Below are positions 8,416-16,178 of a stretch of 64,000 bases of DNA, piece by piece. Made by a program: the position numbers and the translations under genes. The stretch is from Grimontia kaedaensis (GTDB taxonomy: Bacteria > Pseudomonadota > Gammaproteobacteria > Enterobacterales > Vibrionaceae), in the NCBI RefSeq assembly GCF_023746615.1, contig NZ_CP082275.1:434001-498000 (forward strand), given 5' to 3'. The stretch's first letter is position 1, and every line of letters begins with the position of its first letter. A model generated the notes under the pieces. It made no database searches. It had not been told where the DNA came from and saw nothing but the letters and a program-made list of their open reading frames with translations.

Positions 8416-9126
8416 TCAATTCTGGGAGAACGGGACCCGTTTATTTATGCTCATATGGACTGATGAAAGTGTCGTTTGGTAACACAGAATTTCCACACCA
8501 AGTGCTTGAGCGTCTATAAGTAGCTGATTATAGACCGTATCTATGTGTTTTGCCGCTGACACCTTCTCAATTCCAGAATGAAGCACGGCAAAAAACAGCA
8601 CCGCGCGTTTTCCTTGTTGGGCGAGCACGCCCAATTCCCGTAAGTGTTTCTGACCCCGAGTGGTGACAGTATCCGGGAAGAAGCCTTGTCCATCTCCTTC
8701 CAGTAACGTGACACTTTTCACCTCTATATAGCAGTCTTGTTTGTCCGGTGATTGAAGCAGGATGTCGATGCGGCTCTTTTCTTCACCATACGGCACTTCG
8801 CTACGAAGGGTTTCATAACCCTGTAATTCCGCCACCATATCTTCTTTGATCGCTTCCACTACCAGACGATTAGCCTGTGAGGTATTAACGCAAATAAGGT
8901 GCCCGTGTTGGGTTTCTGTCAGCTCCCAGCTGTTGGCATATTTGCGCTTGGGGTTGTCAGAAGTGGAATACCACACGGTATCACCCGGTGTGGCGCAGCC
9001 AGTCATGGCACCTGTGTTCGCACAATGCATGGTGACTTCAGAACCATTCGCCAATGTCACATCGGCAAGAAAACGTTTATAGCGACGGATTAAGGTGGCC
9101 TGTTGTAATGGAGGGTCAAATTTCAT
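8416..9126 (-). CDS. sfsA: Sugar fermentation stimulation protein SfsA
   Basis: 236 aa, the usual SfsA length. The family has a nuclease-like fold and DNA binding; its exact role is unsettled. Seen: N-terminal FDPPLQQATLIRRYKRFLAD, the CANTGAM motif, and the conserved core SRIDILL followed by CYIEVKSVTL, which holds the D, E and K residues of a nuclease-like site. It lies 30 bp downstream of thpR on the same strand and is probably co-transcribed with it. Confidence 0.96.
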   Translation of the reverse strand: MKFDPPLQQATLIRRYKRFLADVTLANGSEVTMHCANTGAMTGCATPGDTVWYSTSDNPKRKYANSWELTETQHGHLICVNTSQANRLVVEAIKEDMVAELQGYETLRSEVPYGEEKSRIDILLQSPDKQDCYIEVKSVTLLEGDGQGFFPDTVTTRGQKHLRELGVLAQQGKRAVLFFAVLHSGIEKVSAAKHIDTVYNQLLIDAQALGVEILCYQTTLSSVHMSINKRVPFSQN

Positions 9127-9156
9127 GGTTGTCCTTGATGAATATACCGACGAATA

Positions 9157-9744
9157 TCAATGGGTTAATGTCCAGCGATTCAGGCATTGATAATGTACGC
9201 CGTGCCCATTTTCAGCCGGTACTGATGCATAAATGCCGAAGTGATAAAAAGTGAGCGGCGTTCGAAGCGAACGTTGGTTTTCTGTCGGTCTGGCTCGGCG
9301 CGCTAAGGTGATGTGCGGCACGAAATTATGTTCTGCAGAGCGACCTAAGATTTTTGCGGCAGCCTCATGCATCTGGCAGGCCACTGCTCTCAACGTGGCA
9401 TTCTCCTCAATCCCAAGCCAGAGGATGCCCTGTTTGGGGAATTCGCCGGTTTCTGTGGTTTGGGTGGAGATAGCTGGAAGTGATATTTTATCTGCAGCCT
9501 CACACAGCGAGCGATAGGCTTGACTGTCGACTTCGCCGAGAAACGCCAGGGTAATATGAAGGTTATGATCGGGAACGGGCCGACCGTGCTCGGCAAGCGT
9601 TTGCTTGAGCGCAACAATGGCGCTGCGGCTTTTGGCGTTGTGCGTGTCGCTGAAATCCAAAGCGAAGAAGAGTCTGCGCGTTTCCTTGCTCAACGTCCTG
9701 CATCCTTGCGTGATTTGGGTATACTGTTCGCGTAATTCTGACAT
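9157..9744 (-). CDS. thpR: RNA 2',3'-cyclic phosphodiesterase ThpR (LigT)
   Basis: A 2H phosphoesterase that opens 2',3'-cyclic phosphates on RNA and can join tRNA halves in vitro. 195 aa from the ATG at 9744. The frame stays open much further, but that part is antisense to hrpB. Both catalytic HxTx motifs are seen: HITL in LHITLAFLGEVD and HITL in VPHITLARRAR. It is divergent from hrpB with only 13 bp between the start codons. Confidence 0.94.
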   Translation of the reverse strand: MSELREQYTQITQGCRTLSKETRRLFFALDFSDTHNAKSRSAIVALKQTLAEHGRPVPDHNLHITLAFLGEVDSQAYRSLCEAADKISLPAISTQTTETGEFPKQGILWLGIEENATLRAVACQMHEAAAKILGRSAEHNFVPHITLARRARPTENQRSLRTPLTFYHFGIYASVPAENGHGVHYQCLNRWTLTH

Positions 9745-9757
9745 AAAGGCCTTTCCA

Positions 9758-12214
9758 TTGTCACAGCTCCCTATCGACAGCGTCTTAGATGACGTGATCT
9801 CAGCACTGACCCAATCTTCGCAAGTGATTCTTAAAGCGCCACCGGGAGCCGGTAAATCGACAAGATTGCCGCAGGTGCTGCTGGAGCAAAATGTCTTCGA
9901 AGGAAAGATCATCCTGCTGGAACCCCGTCGCCTGGCGGCAAGAAACATTGCCCGCTTTCTGGCTTCCCTGCGCGATGAGAAAGTGGGTGAGACGATTGGT
10001 TTACGTGTGCGTGGAGAGACCAGTGTCAGTGACAAAACCCGCCTTGAGATCGTCACTGAAGGCGTACTGACAAGAATGATCCAATCTGACCCGGAACTCG
10101 ACGGTGTCAGTTTGGTGATCTTCGATGAATTCCATGAGCGCAACCTTCATGCGGATCTTGCGCTGGCGCTCTCTTTGGATGTGCAGGGCGCGCTTCGTGA
10201 TGATTTAACCTTGCTAGTGATGTCTGCGACACTGGATGATGCGGCGCTAACGAACCTGCTGCCTGAAGCGAGGGTACTGACGTCCGAAGGGAGAAGCTTT
10301 CCGGTAGAAGTGCGTTATCAGCCGATTGCGAAACAATACGGCTATGAGGGTTTAGTGGCGTCTGCCGTTGCGAAATTGATGCAAGAGGAAGAGGGTTCAG
10401 CGCTGGTGTTCTTGCCAGGCGCAGGAGAAATTACCCGCGTCGCTGAAGCATTGGAAATGAAAGTACCGGATGATGTGATGGTTTGTCCGCTGTTTGGTCA
10501 GATGAATGCCAAAGAACAACAAGCGGCGATCGCACCGGCACCGAAAGGCCAGCGTAAGGTGGTACTTGCAACCAACATTGCAGAAACCAGTTTGACGATT
10601 GAAGGCATTCGTTTGGTGGTGGATTCAGGGCTTGAACGCGTGGCGCGCTTTAACCGCAAAACGGGCATCACCAAACTCGAAACGGTGCAGATTGCACGCT
10701 CATCTGCGATTCAGCGGATGGGGCGGGCAGGTCGCTTATCAGCAGGCCTTTGTCTTCGTCTTTACAGCGAAGACGTGTTCCAGCGGATGCGGGCTGTGCC
10801 AGACCCAGAAATCGTTACCAGTGACTTGATGCAATTGGTGCTGGAAATCGTGCAGTGGGGCTGTGCGCCGGAAGATTTGCAATGGCTTGACCTTCCGCCG
10901 ACGCAACATTGGCAGCAAGCCGTTACCCTATTGCGACAGCTGGATATGCTCGATGAGCACAATGCGCTGACGCACAAAGGCAAGCAGGTGACTGAGCTGG
11001 GAACAGATGCCCGTCTCGGTGCAATGCTTATAGCGGCAAAGGCGTTTGGTGAGGAAGCCACTTCCACAGCCTGCTGGTTGGCAGCATGGGCAGAAGAACC
11101 ACCGCGGGGCAAAGCCGACCCTGATTTGCGCCTTCAATTGATGATGGCAATGAAAAAGTCGACCAGCCGCCAGCGTGCCGCGCAATTGGCTGCGAGAATG
11201 AAGTGCACACTGTCGGAGGATTTATCCAGTGACTGGCTGCCCATCCTCGCTGCCGCAGCATGGCCGGATCGGATTGCTAAATCCCGCGGCAACAATGGTC
11301 GATTCTTATTGAGCAATGGCCATGGGGCGCAAATCGATGCCGATCATCCACTCTCAGGGGAAGAAGCGTTAATCGCGGTGGACTTAATGAGTGTTTCGCA
11401 AGGCGATAGTCGTGTTTTTACCGCCGTGCGTACGGATTTTTCAACGTTGCAAACCCGTCTGTCTTCACTGTTTTCTGAACGCGAATGGGTAGACTGGGAC
11501 GAAAAGAAAGGCGCGTTGGTCGCTGAGGAACACCTTTGTTGCGGTGACATCGTTGTCGCTAAAAAAGCGATAGCACGATTAAGTGATGACATGCTTACCC
11601 GTGCGCTGATTCAGGCGATTAAGCGAAAAGGCGAAACATCATTACCGATGTCAGACAAAGCGGTAAGCCTTTTGAACCGGGCGCGATGTGCGCAAAGCTG
11701 GGAATTAGCCATTTCGCTGCCTCCGCTTGATGAATCTGCGCTGTTGGGATCGCTCGACGATTGGCTGGCACCGTTTATGAACGGGGTTCGTAGCTTGAAG
11801 GATTTGAAGAAAATCGACTTCTTCAGTGCACTGGAAGCCTGGTTTGGCTGGGACATCACCAAACAGCTTAACCAATTGCTGCCGGAGACTTACGAAGTAC
11901 CAACAGGCTCACGCTATGCCATTCGCTATCAACTGGGACAAAAACCGGTCTTGGCGGTCAGAATGCAAGAGATGTATGGTCAGGCGACATCACCGACTAT
12001 CGCCGATGGCAAAGTGACTTTGGTGGTTGAGCTATTGAGTCCGGCACAAAGACCGCTGCAAATTACGCAAGACTTGGCAGGGTTCTGGCAAGGCGCTTAC
12101 CGCGAAGTGCAGAAAGAAATGAAAGGGCGCTACCCGAAACATGTGTGGCCGGATGACCCTGCAAATCACCAGCCGACGCGATTAACTAAAAAACACTTTA
12201 AACCGGAAGCCTGA
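9758..12214 (+). CDS. hrpB: ATP-dependent RNA helicase HrpB
   Basis: DEAH/RHA-type helicase of unknown cellular target. 818 aa from the TTG at 9758, which gives SQLPIDSVLDD aligning with the E. coli N-terminus as I recall it; a frame reaching 9605 would run through the thpR gene and is rejected. Motif I APPGAGKST is near residue 28, the DEAH-box variant DEFH is in VIFDEFHERN, and motif VI QRMGRAGR is present. The HrpB C-terminal domain ends in RYPKHVWPDDPA, typical of the family. It is followed 10 bp later by mrcB. Confidence 0.95.
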   Translation: MSQLPIDSVLDDVISALTQSSQVILKAPPGAGKSTRLPQVLLEQNVFEGKIILLEPRRLAARNIARFLASLRDEKVGETIGLRVRGETSVSDKTRLEIVTEGVLTRMIQSDPELDGVSLVIFDEFHERNLHADLALALSLDVQGALRDDLTLLVMSATLDDAALTNLLPEARVLTSEGRSFPVEVRYQPIAKQYGYEGLVASAVAKLMQEEEGSALVFLPGAGEITRVAEALEMKVPDDVMVCPLFGQMNAKEQQAAIAPAPKGQRKVVLATNIAETSLTIEGIRLVVDSGLERVARFNRKTGITKLETVQIARSSAIQRMGRAGRLSAGLCLRLYSEDVFQRMRAVPDPEIVTSDLMQLVLEIVQWGCAPEDLQWLDLPPTQHWQQAVTLLRQLDMLDEHNALTHKGKQVTELGTDARLGAMLIAAKAFGEEATSTACWLAAWAEEPPRGKADPDLRLQLMMAMKKSTSRQRAAQLAARMKCTLSEDLSSDWLPILAAAAWPDRIAKSRGNNGRFLLSNGHGAQIDADHPLSGEEALIAVDLMSVSQGDSRVFTAVRTDFSTLQTRLSSLFSEREWVDWDEKKGALVAEEHLCCGDIVVAKKAIARLSDDMLTRALIQAIKRKGETSLPMSDKAVSLLNRARCAQSWELAISLPPLDESALLGSLDDWLAPFMNGVRSLKDLKKIDFFSALEAWFGWDITKQLNQLLPETYEVPTGSRYAIRYQLGQKPVLAVRMQEMYGQATSPTIADGKVTLVVELLSPAQRPLQITQDLAGFWQGAYREVQKEMKGRYPKHVWPDDPANHQPTRLTKKHFKPEA

Positions 12215-12224
12215 ACCAGACTTC

Positions 12225-14570
12225 ATGACAAAAGAAACTAAGAACACCAAACCCCGCACGCGACGCAAAACAGCGAGTCCGCGTGGTGGCAAGAAGAAAA
12301 CGGCTTCAGCGAAAAAAGGCTGGGGTAAAAAACTGCTCTCCTTTGGCTTTAAATGCACGCTGGTTTTTGTGGCAGTCATGGCGATTTGGGGTATTTATCT
12401 GGATAGCAAAATCCAGGAGCGCTTTGACGGGCAAATCTGGCAACTGCCTGCCGTGGTATATGGCCGCATCCTGCATCTTGCATCTGGAGAAGCCGTCACC
12501 ATTGATACCCTGAAGCGTGAGCTCGATATCCTCAACTACAAGCGTGTGCGTAATCCAAGTCGCCCAGGTGAGTATTCCGCGTCGAAAACCCGCGTCGAGA
12601 TTATCCGTCGTCCTTTTGAGTTTGAAGACGGGCCGGAGCAGGCGCAACACGTGATGATCTCCTTTTCTGGGGAAGGCGTGCAAAGCCTGAAGCAGCTCGA
12701 CAGTGGTAAGCAACTGGGTTATCTAAGAATCGAACCCAAGCTGTTGGGCACCATGGAGTCGAACACGGATGAGCAGCGTATTTTCCTGCCTCGTGAACGA
12801 TTTCCTGAGTTTCTGGTTGATGCGCTACTGACCACGGAAGACAGAAACTTCTATCACCATGATGGCGTATCTCCCCTTGCGATTGTCCGTGCGTTGGTGG
12901 TTAACCTCAAAGCAGGTCGAACGGTGCAGGGCGGTTCAACTCTCACCCAACAGTTGGCGAAAAACCTGTTTCTCACACGCGACCGAACCTTGTGGCGTAA
13001 AGCGCAGGAAGCTTATATCGCCGTGCTGCTGGACTATCGCTACAGCAAAGACCGACTTCTCGAAGCGTACCTGAACGAAGTGTATCTGGGTCAAGCGCGT
13101 GGTAAGGGCGTTCATGGTTTCCCTTTGGGAGCACGGCTTTACTTCGGTCGTCCAATTGAAGAGCTCAGCATTGACCAGCTGGCGTTGCTGGTGGGTATCG
13201 TTAAAGGTCCTTCTTACTACAACCCTTGGCGCTATCCAGAGCGTGTGCAGGAAAGGCGTGACCTTATCCTTCGTATGATGATGGAAAATGGCGTTATCTC
13301 TTCCGGCCAATATGCAGAGGCGGCGGCAAGCAAGCTTGGCATTCAGAAATCACCAAGTATTAACAGCCGGCAGCCTGCTTACTTTGAACAACTGACCCGT
13401 GAAATTCGCGAGCGCGTTGGTAGCCAATTCAATCCAGAGAGTGGTCTTCGCGTGTTCAGTACATTGGATCCTTTGTCTCAGTCGATTATCGATAAAACTG
13501 TGGTTAAGAAGGTTGATCAACTAAAGAAAGTTGCCGGAAAAGATCTGGAAGCGGCAGTGGTGATTGCAGACCGCCAAAGTGGGGAGATTCGCGCCATGGT
13601 TGGTGGCAGCCGTCCTGGTTATGCAGGTTTCAACCGGGCGCTTAATGGCAGCCGACAGATCGGCTCGCTTTCCAAACCGGCTGTGTATCTGGCGGCATTG
13701 TCTGATCCTGACAAATACAATCTGGCGTCACCATTGGATGATAAACCCATTGTGTTGAAAGGCGATCAGGGCAGTGAGTGGAAGCCGCGCAACTATGACC
13801 GAAAATTCCGTGGGCAGGTGCCTTTGCTAAAAGCGCTGGCGCATTCCTACAACATTCCGACGGTTAACCTCGGTCTTGCAGTGGGCTTGGGAAGGGTCAT
13901 TGATACCTATGAAGAACTGGGTGTTGAACCCGACCAAATCACCCGAGTGCCATCGCTGCTGTTGGGGGCGTTCACCCTCACGCCGATGGAAGTGACGCAA
14001 ATGTTCCAGACCATTGGCAGTGGTGGACGTAAAGCGGATTTAACAGCATTGCGTGCAGTAGTCACGCGAGATGGGCAGGTACTTTACCGAAATTGGCCGA
14101 AGTCGAGCCAGACAGTTTCTGAGCAGGCAAGCTGGCTGACCATGTACGCGATGAAAGAAGTAGTAAGAACCGGCACAGGCCGTTATCTCAACCCTTCTTT
14201 CGGTTGGGCAGGTCTTGCGGGAAAAACCGGTACTACAGACAACAACCGTGACAGCTGGTATGTCGGCATTGATGGTCGTGAAGTGGTGACGGTCTGGCTA
14301 GGCCGCGACGATAACAAGTCGACCAAACTGACTGGCTCATCCGGTGCTTTGCGTTTGTACGCGGATTACATCAAAGCAAGGCAACCTGAGCCCCTGACGC
14401 TGAACTGGCCTTCTGAACTTGCCAGTGTGCCTTATCAGGTAAGGGAAGGGCAGTTTGTGACTGATTGCTTCAGCGAGAGCAAATTGCCAATGTGGGATCC
14501 GAAAGCCCATTGGCGTAAACGGTGTGACAAGCCCGCCCCGGTAAGCTGGCTGCAATCGATATTTAATTAA
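12225..14570 (+). CDS. mrcB: Penicillin-binding protein 1B MrcB
   Basis: Bifunctional inner-membrane peptidoglycan glycosyltransferase/transpeptidase, 781 aa. It has a basic cytoplasmic tail, one membrane helix at about residues 42-58, then a UB2H region (the site where LpoB-type activators bind in E. coli). The GT51 domain has catalytic E205 in TEDRNFY and the block QGGSTLTQQLAKN. The transpeptidase has S481 in SLSK, SYN at 541-543 and KTGT at 667-670. Its stop codon TAA directly abuts repeat copy 2. Confidence 0.97.
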   Translation: MTKETKNTKPRTRRKTASPRGGKKKTASAKKGWGKKLLSFGFKCTLVFVAVMAIWGIYLDSKIQERFDGQIWQLPAVVYGRILHLASGEAVTIDTLKRELDILNYKRVRNPSRPGEYSASKTRVEIIRRPFEFEDGPEQAQHVMISFSGEGVQSLKQLDSGKQLGYLRIEPKLLGTMESNTDEQRIFLPRERFPEFLVDALLTTEDRNFYHHDGVSPLAIVRALVVNLKAGRTVQGGSTLTQQLAKNLFLTRDRTLWRKAQEAYIAVLLDYRYSKDRLLEAYLNEVYLGQARGKGVHGFPLGARLYFGRPIEELSIDQLALLVGIVKGPSYYNPWRYPERVQERRDLILRMMMENGVISSGQYAEAAASKLGIQKSPSINSRQPAYFEQLTREIRERVGSQFNPESGLRVFSTLDPLSQSIIDKTVVKKVDQLKKVAGKDLEAAVVIADRQSGEIRAMVGGSRPGYAGFNRALNGSRQIGSLSKPAVYLAALSDPDKYNLASPLDDKPIVLKGDQGSEWKPRNYDRKFRGQVPLLKALAHSYNIPTVNLGLAVGLGRVIDTYEELGVEPDQITRVPSLLLGAFTLTPMEVTQMFQTIGSGGRKADLTALRAVVTRDGQVLYRNWPKSSQTVSEQASWLTMYAMKEVVRTGTGRYLNPSFGWAGLAGKTGTTDNNRDSWYVGIDGREVVTVWLGRDDNKSTKLTGSSGALRLYADYIKARQPEPLTLNWPSELASVPYQVREGQFVTDCFSESKLPMWDPKAHWRKRCDKPAPVSWLQSIFN

Positions 14571-14731
14571 TACCAATCGTAGTAAATGTCTGCTCATCTT
14601 AGCTTGTTAAAATGCTCGATAACTGCATTGGAAAATTTGATTGTAGAATAACTGCTTATCGAAATTTTCCGCCTTGTTCTCGAGCATTTTTCCTGCGCTA
14701 TTTCTGACTACCTACCTACTGTGATTAGTAT
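14570..14731 (+). repeat. 162-bp palindromic interspersed repeat, copy 2
   Basis: Same orientation and length as the copy at 2985. The termini are ATACCAATC and GATTAGTAT (one change). The inner stem is GGAAAATTT with AAATTTTCC. Positions 14631/14669 and 14635/14665 differ from copy 1 as paired, compensating changes. The first A of the repeat is the last A of the mrcB stop codon. Confidence 0.9.
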
Positions 14732-14797
14732 AATTCCTGAAGGGGTTGGGCGAGTGCACAGCCCTTCCTCTTTTGGCTGATGATAAATTGCAGATAC

Positions 14798-14828
14798 AAA
14801 AAAGCCTCGTCAATGACGAGGCTTTTTT
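14798..14828. terminator. Bidirectional terminator (mrcB / tRNA array 1)
   Basis: The stem AAGCCTCGTC / GACGAGGCTT, with A-run and T-run flanks, lies between mrcB (plus) and the tRNA-Phe/Thr array (minus). Confidence 0.85.
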
Positions 14829-14836
14829 GTTTTAGA

Positions 14837-14912
<76 letters not shown>

Positions 14913-14959
14913 ACACAAACCGTGGAAACGTTGCTGTTGTATCTGCACCATTTCACTAA

Positions 14960-15050
14960 ACGCGTTGCCTGGAGGCGGTATTGACCGCGCCCGGCTAGGG
15001 ACCGACACATTTCTGCGAAGCAGAAACATAATCCATCGCCTATTTAAAAA
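14960..15050 (-). other. Possible degenerate tRNA-Phe remnant in the tRNA spacer
   Basis: The Thr-Phe spacer of this array is about 90 bp longer than the one in the second array. The extra piece contains TGCCTGGAGGCGGTATTGA (14966-14984), close to the 3' end of tRNA-Phe (TGCCTCGAGGCGGAATCGA), then 16 unrelated bases, then ACCGACAC (15001-15008) as in tRNA-Phe. A perfect small hairpin TTTCTGC-GAA-GCAGAAA (15010-15026) follows. It cannot fold as a tRNA. A remnant is my reading; chance similarity is possible. Confidence 0.35.
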
Positions 15051-15126
15051 TGGTGCCTCGAGGCGGAATCGAACCACCGACACGGGGATTTTCAATCCCC
15101 TGCTCTACCAACTGAGCTATCGAGGC
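15051..15126 (-). tRNA. tRNA-Phe (anticodon GAA)
   Basis: 76 nt with encoded CCA. The acceptor stem is GCCTCGA / TCGAGGC, the anticodon loop TTGAAAA gives GAA, and the T-loop is TTCGATT. It is identical to the copies at 27689 and 27925. It is the first gene of the minus-strand array, directly behind the promoter at 15131-15165. Confidence 0.97.
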
Positions 15127-15130
15127 AATG

Positions 15131-15165
15131 GGCGCCATTAAATAGCAGAGCTGGGTTCTTGTCAA
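15131..15165 (-). promoter_or_regulatory. Sigma-70 promoter of tRNA array 1 with GC-rich discriminator
   Basis: On the minus strand: -35 TTGACA (15165-15160), 17-bp spacer, -10 TTTAAT (15142-15137), then GGCGCC directly after the -10. A GC-rich discriminator is the hallmark of ppGpp/DksA-repressed stable RNA promoters. Transcription would start a few bases before tRNA-Phe. The rest of the 15166-15400 gap shows nothing further I can name. Confidence 0.75.
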
Positions 15166-15401
15166 AATAATTTCTCACCCAAATTGTTCGATTGCTGTTT
15201 TTTTACCTTATTCGATGCGATTTAAATCAGGCTGATTCAGATTTAACCAGTTTTCACGTTGTTGTGATGAGATTATCAATAATATCCAGTAAGTCTGTAT
15301 GGACTTAAGTGAGGGTTTCGATTTCGAAAATGACAGGACTTCTGGTCAAAATTGTCTGATTTCTTACCGAATGTCGCACTATAAATCCAATTACTTAAAA
15401 A

Positions 15402-15432
15402 ACTTTCATTTTTCCTATTATTGCTACACTTA
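15402..15432 (+). promoter_or_regulatory. Candidate RpoS-type promoter of the chemosensory operon
   Basis: GCTACACTTA at 15423-15432 matches the RpoS -10 consensus KCTAYACTTAA in all but the final A. The -35 region (CTTTCA around 15403) is poor, as is common for RpoS promoters. The expected start site near 15437 leaves a leader of about 50 nt before the first ATG. I find no FliA-type GCCGATAA here. V. cholerae cluster III, the homologous operon, is known to need RpoS. Confidence 0.55.
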
Positions 15433-15486
15433 GTGGTACATAAAGCTTTAAGACGTAAGTCAATAGTTATGGGAGGGAATTCTGCG

Positions 15487-15765
15487 ATGGGATTCTCATT
15501 GGGGGAACAACTAGACATTACACAGGTGATGGACCTAAAAGATCGCCTGCAAGCCGAAATAGAGCAGTCCGACAGCTTGCTGATCGATGGTAGCGAAGTA
15601 TCACGTGTTGATGCGCCAGGATTACAACTTCTACTCACCGCCAGAAACCTCTGTAACAACCAATCTATCGGTTGGAAGTGGCAAGGCGCGTCCGGTGAAC
15701 TGGTAGGGGCAGCAAAGACATTAGGATTGATTGAGCCGTTGGGTTTAGTTGACTTTGCTGAGTAA
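15487..15765 (+). CDS. STAS domain protein, first gene of chemosensory operon
   Basis: A 92-aa single STAS domain, a SpoIIAA/MlaB-like fold. The start ATG at 15487 is preceded by GGGAGGG; an ATG at 15469 lies within that leader and longer frames have no ribosome-binding site. At the loop where anti-sigma-antagonists carry a phosphorylated serine (DSxG), this protein has D42-A-P-G45, so that switch cannot operate by serine phosphorylation. It lies 31 bp upstream of cheY. Similar STAS proteins begin related chemosensory operons; the function is unknown. Confidence 0.85.
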   Translation: MGFSLGEQLDITQVMDLKDRLQAEIEQSDSLLIDGSEVSRVDAPGLQLLLTARNLCNNQSIGWKWQGASGELVGAAKTLGLIEPLGLVDFAE

Positions 15766-15796
15766 GTTTTTCAGGTAGTTCAATCAGGGTGACAGT

Positions 15797-16156
15797 ATGC
15801 GAAAAATTCTAGCTGCGGACGATTCTGTATCAATTCGTCAAATGGTAAGCCATACGCTCAAAGAAGCGGGCTATCAGGTAGAGACAGCCAACGATGGTGC
15901 TGAAGCACTGCAAAAAGCCAAGTCAGGTCAATACGATGTTATTATTTCTGACGTCAACATGCCGAACATGGATGGACTGGAATTTGTTCGACAGGTTCGT
16001 GCTGTACCGCAATACAAATTCACCCCGATTCTGATGCTGACCACTGAGACGTCGGCAGAGAAAAAGAGCATGGGTAAATCAGCCGGCGCTACTGGCTGGA
16101 TCGTTAAGCCGTTTAATCCCGACACTCTGTTGAAGACCCTGCAACGCGTTATTTAA
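15797..16156 (+). CDS. cheY: Chemotaxis response regulator CheY
   Basis: Single-domain receiver, 119 aa. Acidic pocket D8-D9, phospho-acceptor D52 (SDVNMPNMDG), conserved Thr in the TTE segment near residue 82, and K104 in VKPF are all present. It receives phosphate from the CheA encoded 22 bp downstream. In F7 systems the output of this CheY is not flagellar switching in every species tested, so the target is open. Confidence 0.95.
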   Translation: MRKILAADDSVSIRQMVSHTLKEAGYQVETANDGAEALQKAKSGQYDVIISDVNMPNMDGLEFVRQVRAVPQYKFTPILMLTTETSAEKKSMGKSAGATGWIVKPFNPDTLLKTLQRVI

Positions 16157-16178
16157 GTGTTCAACCGAGGAGACCGCT

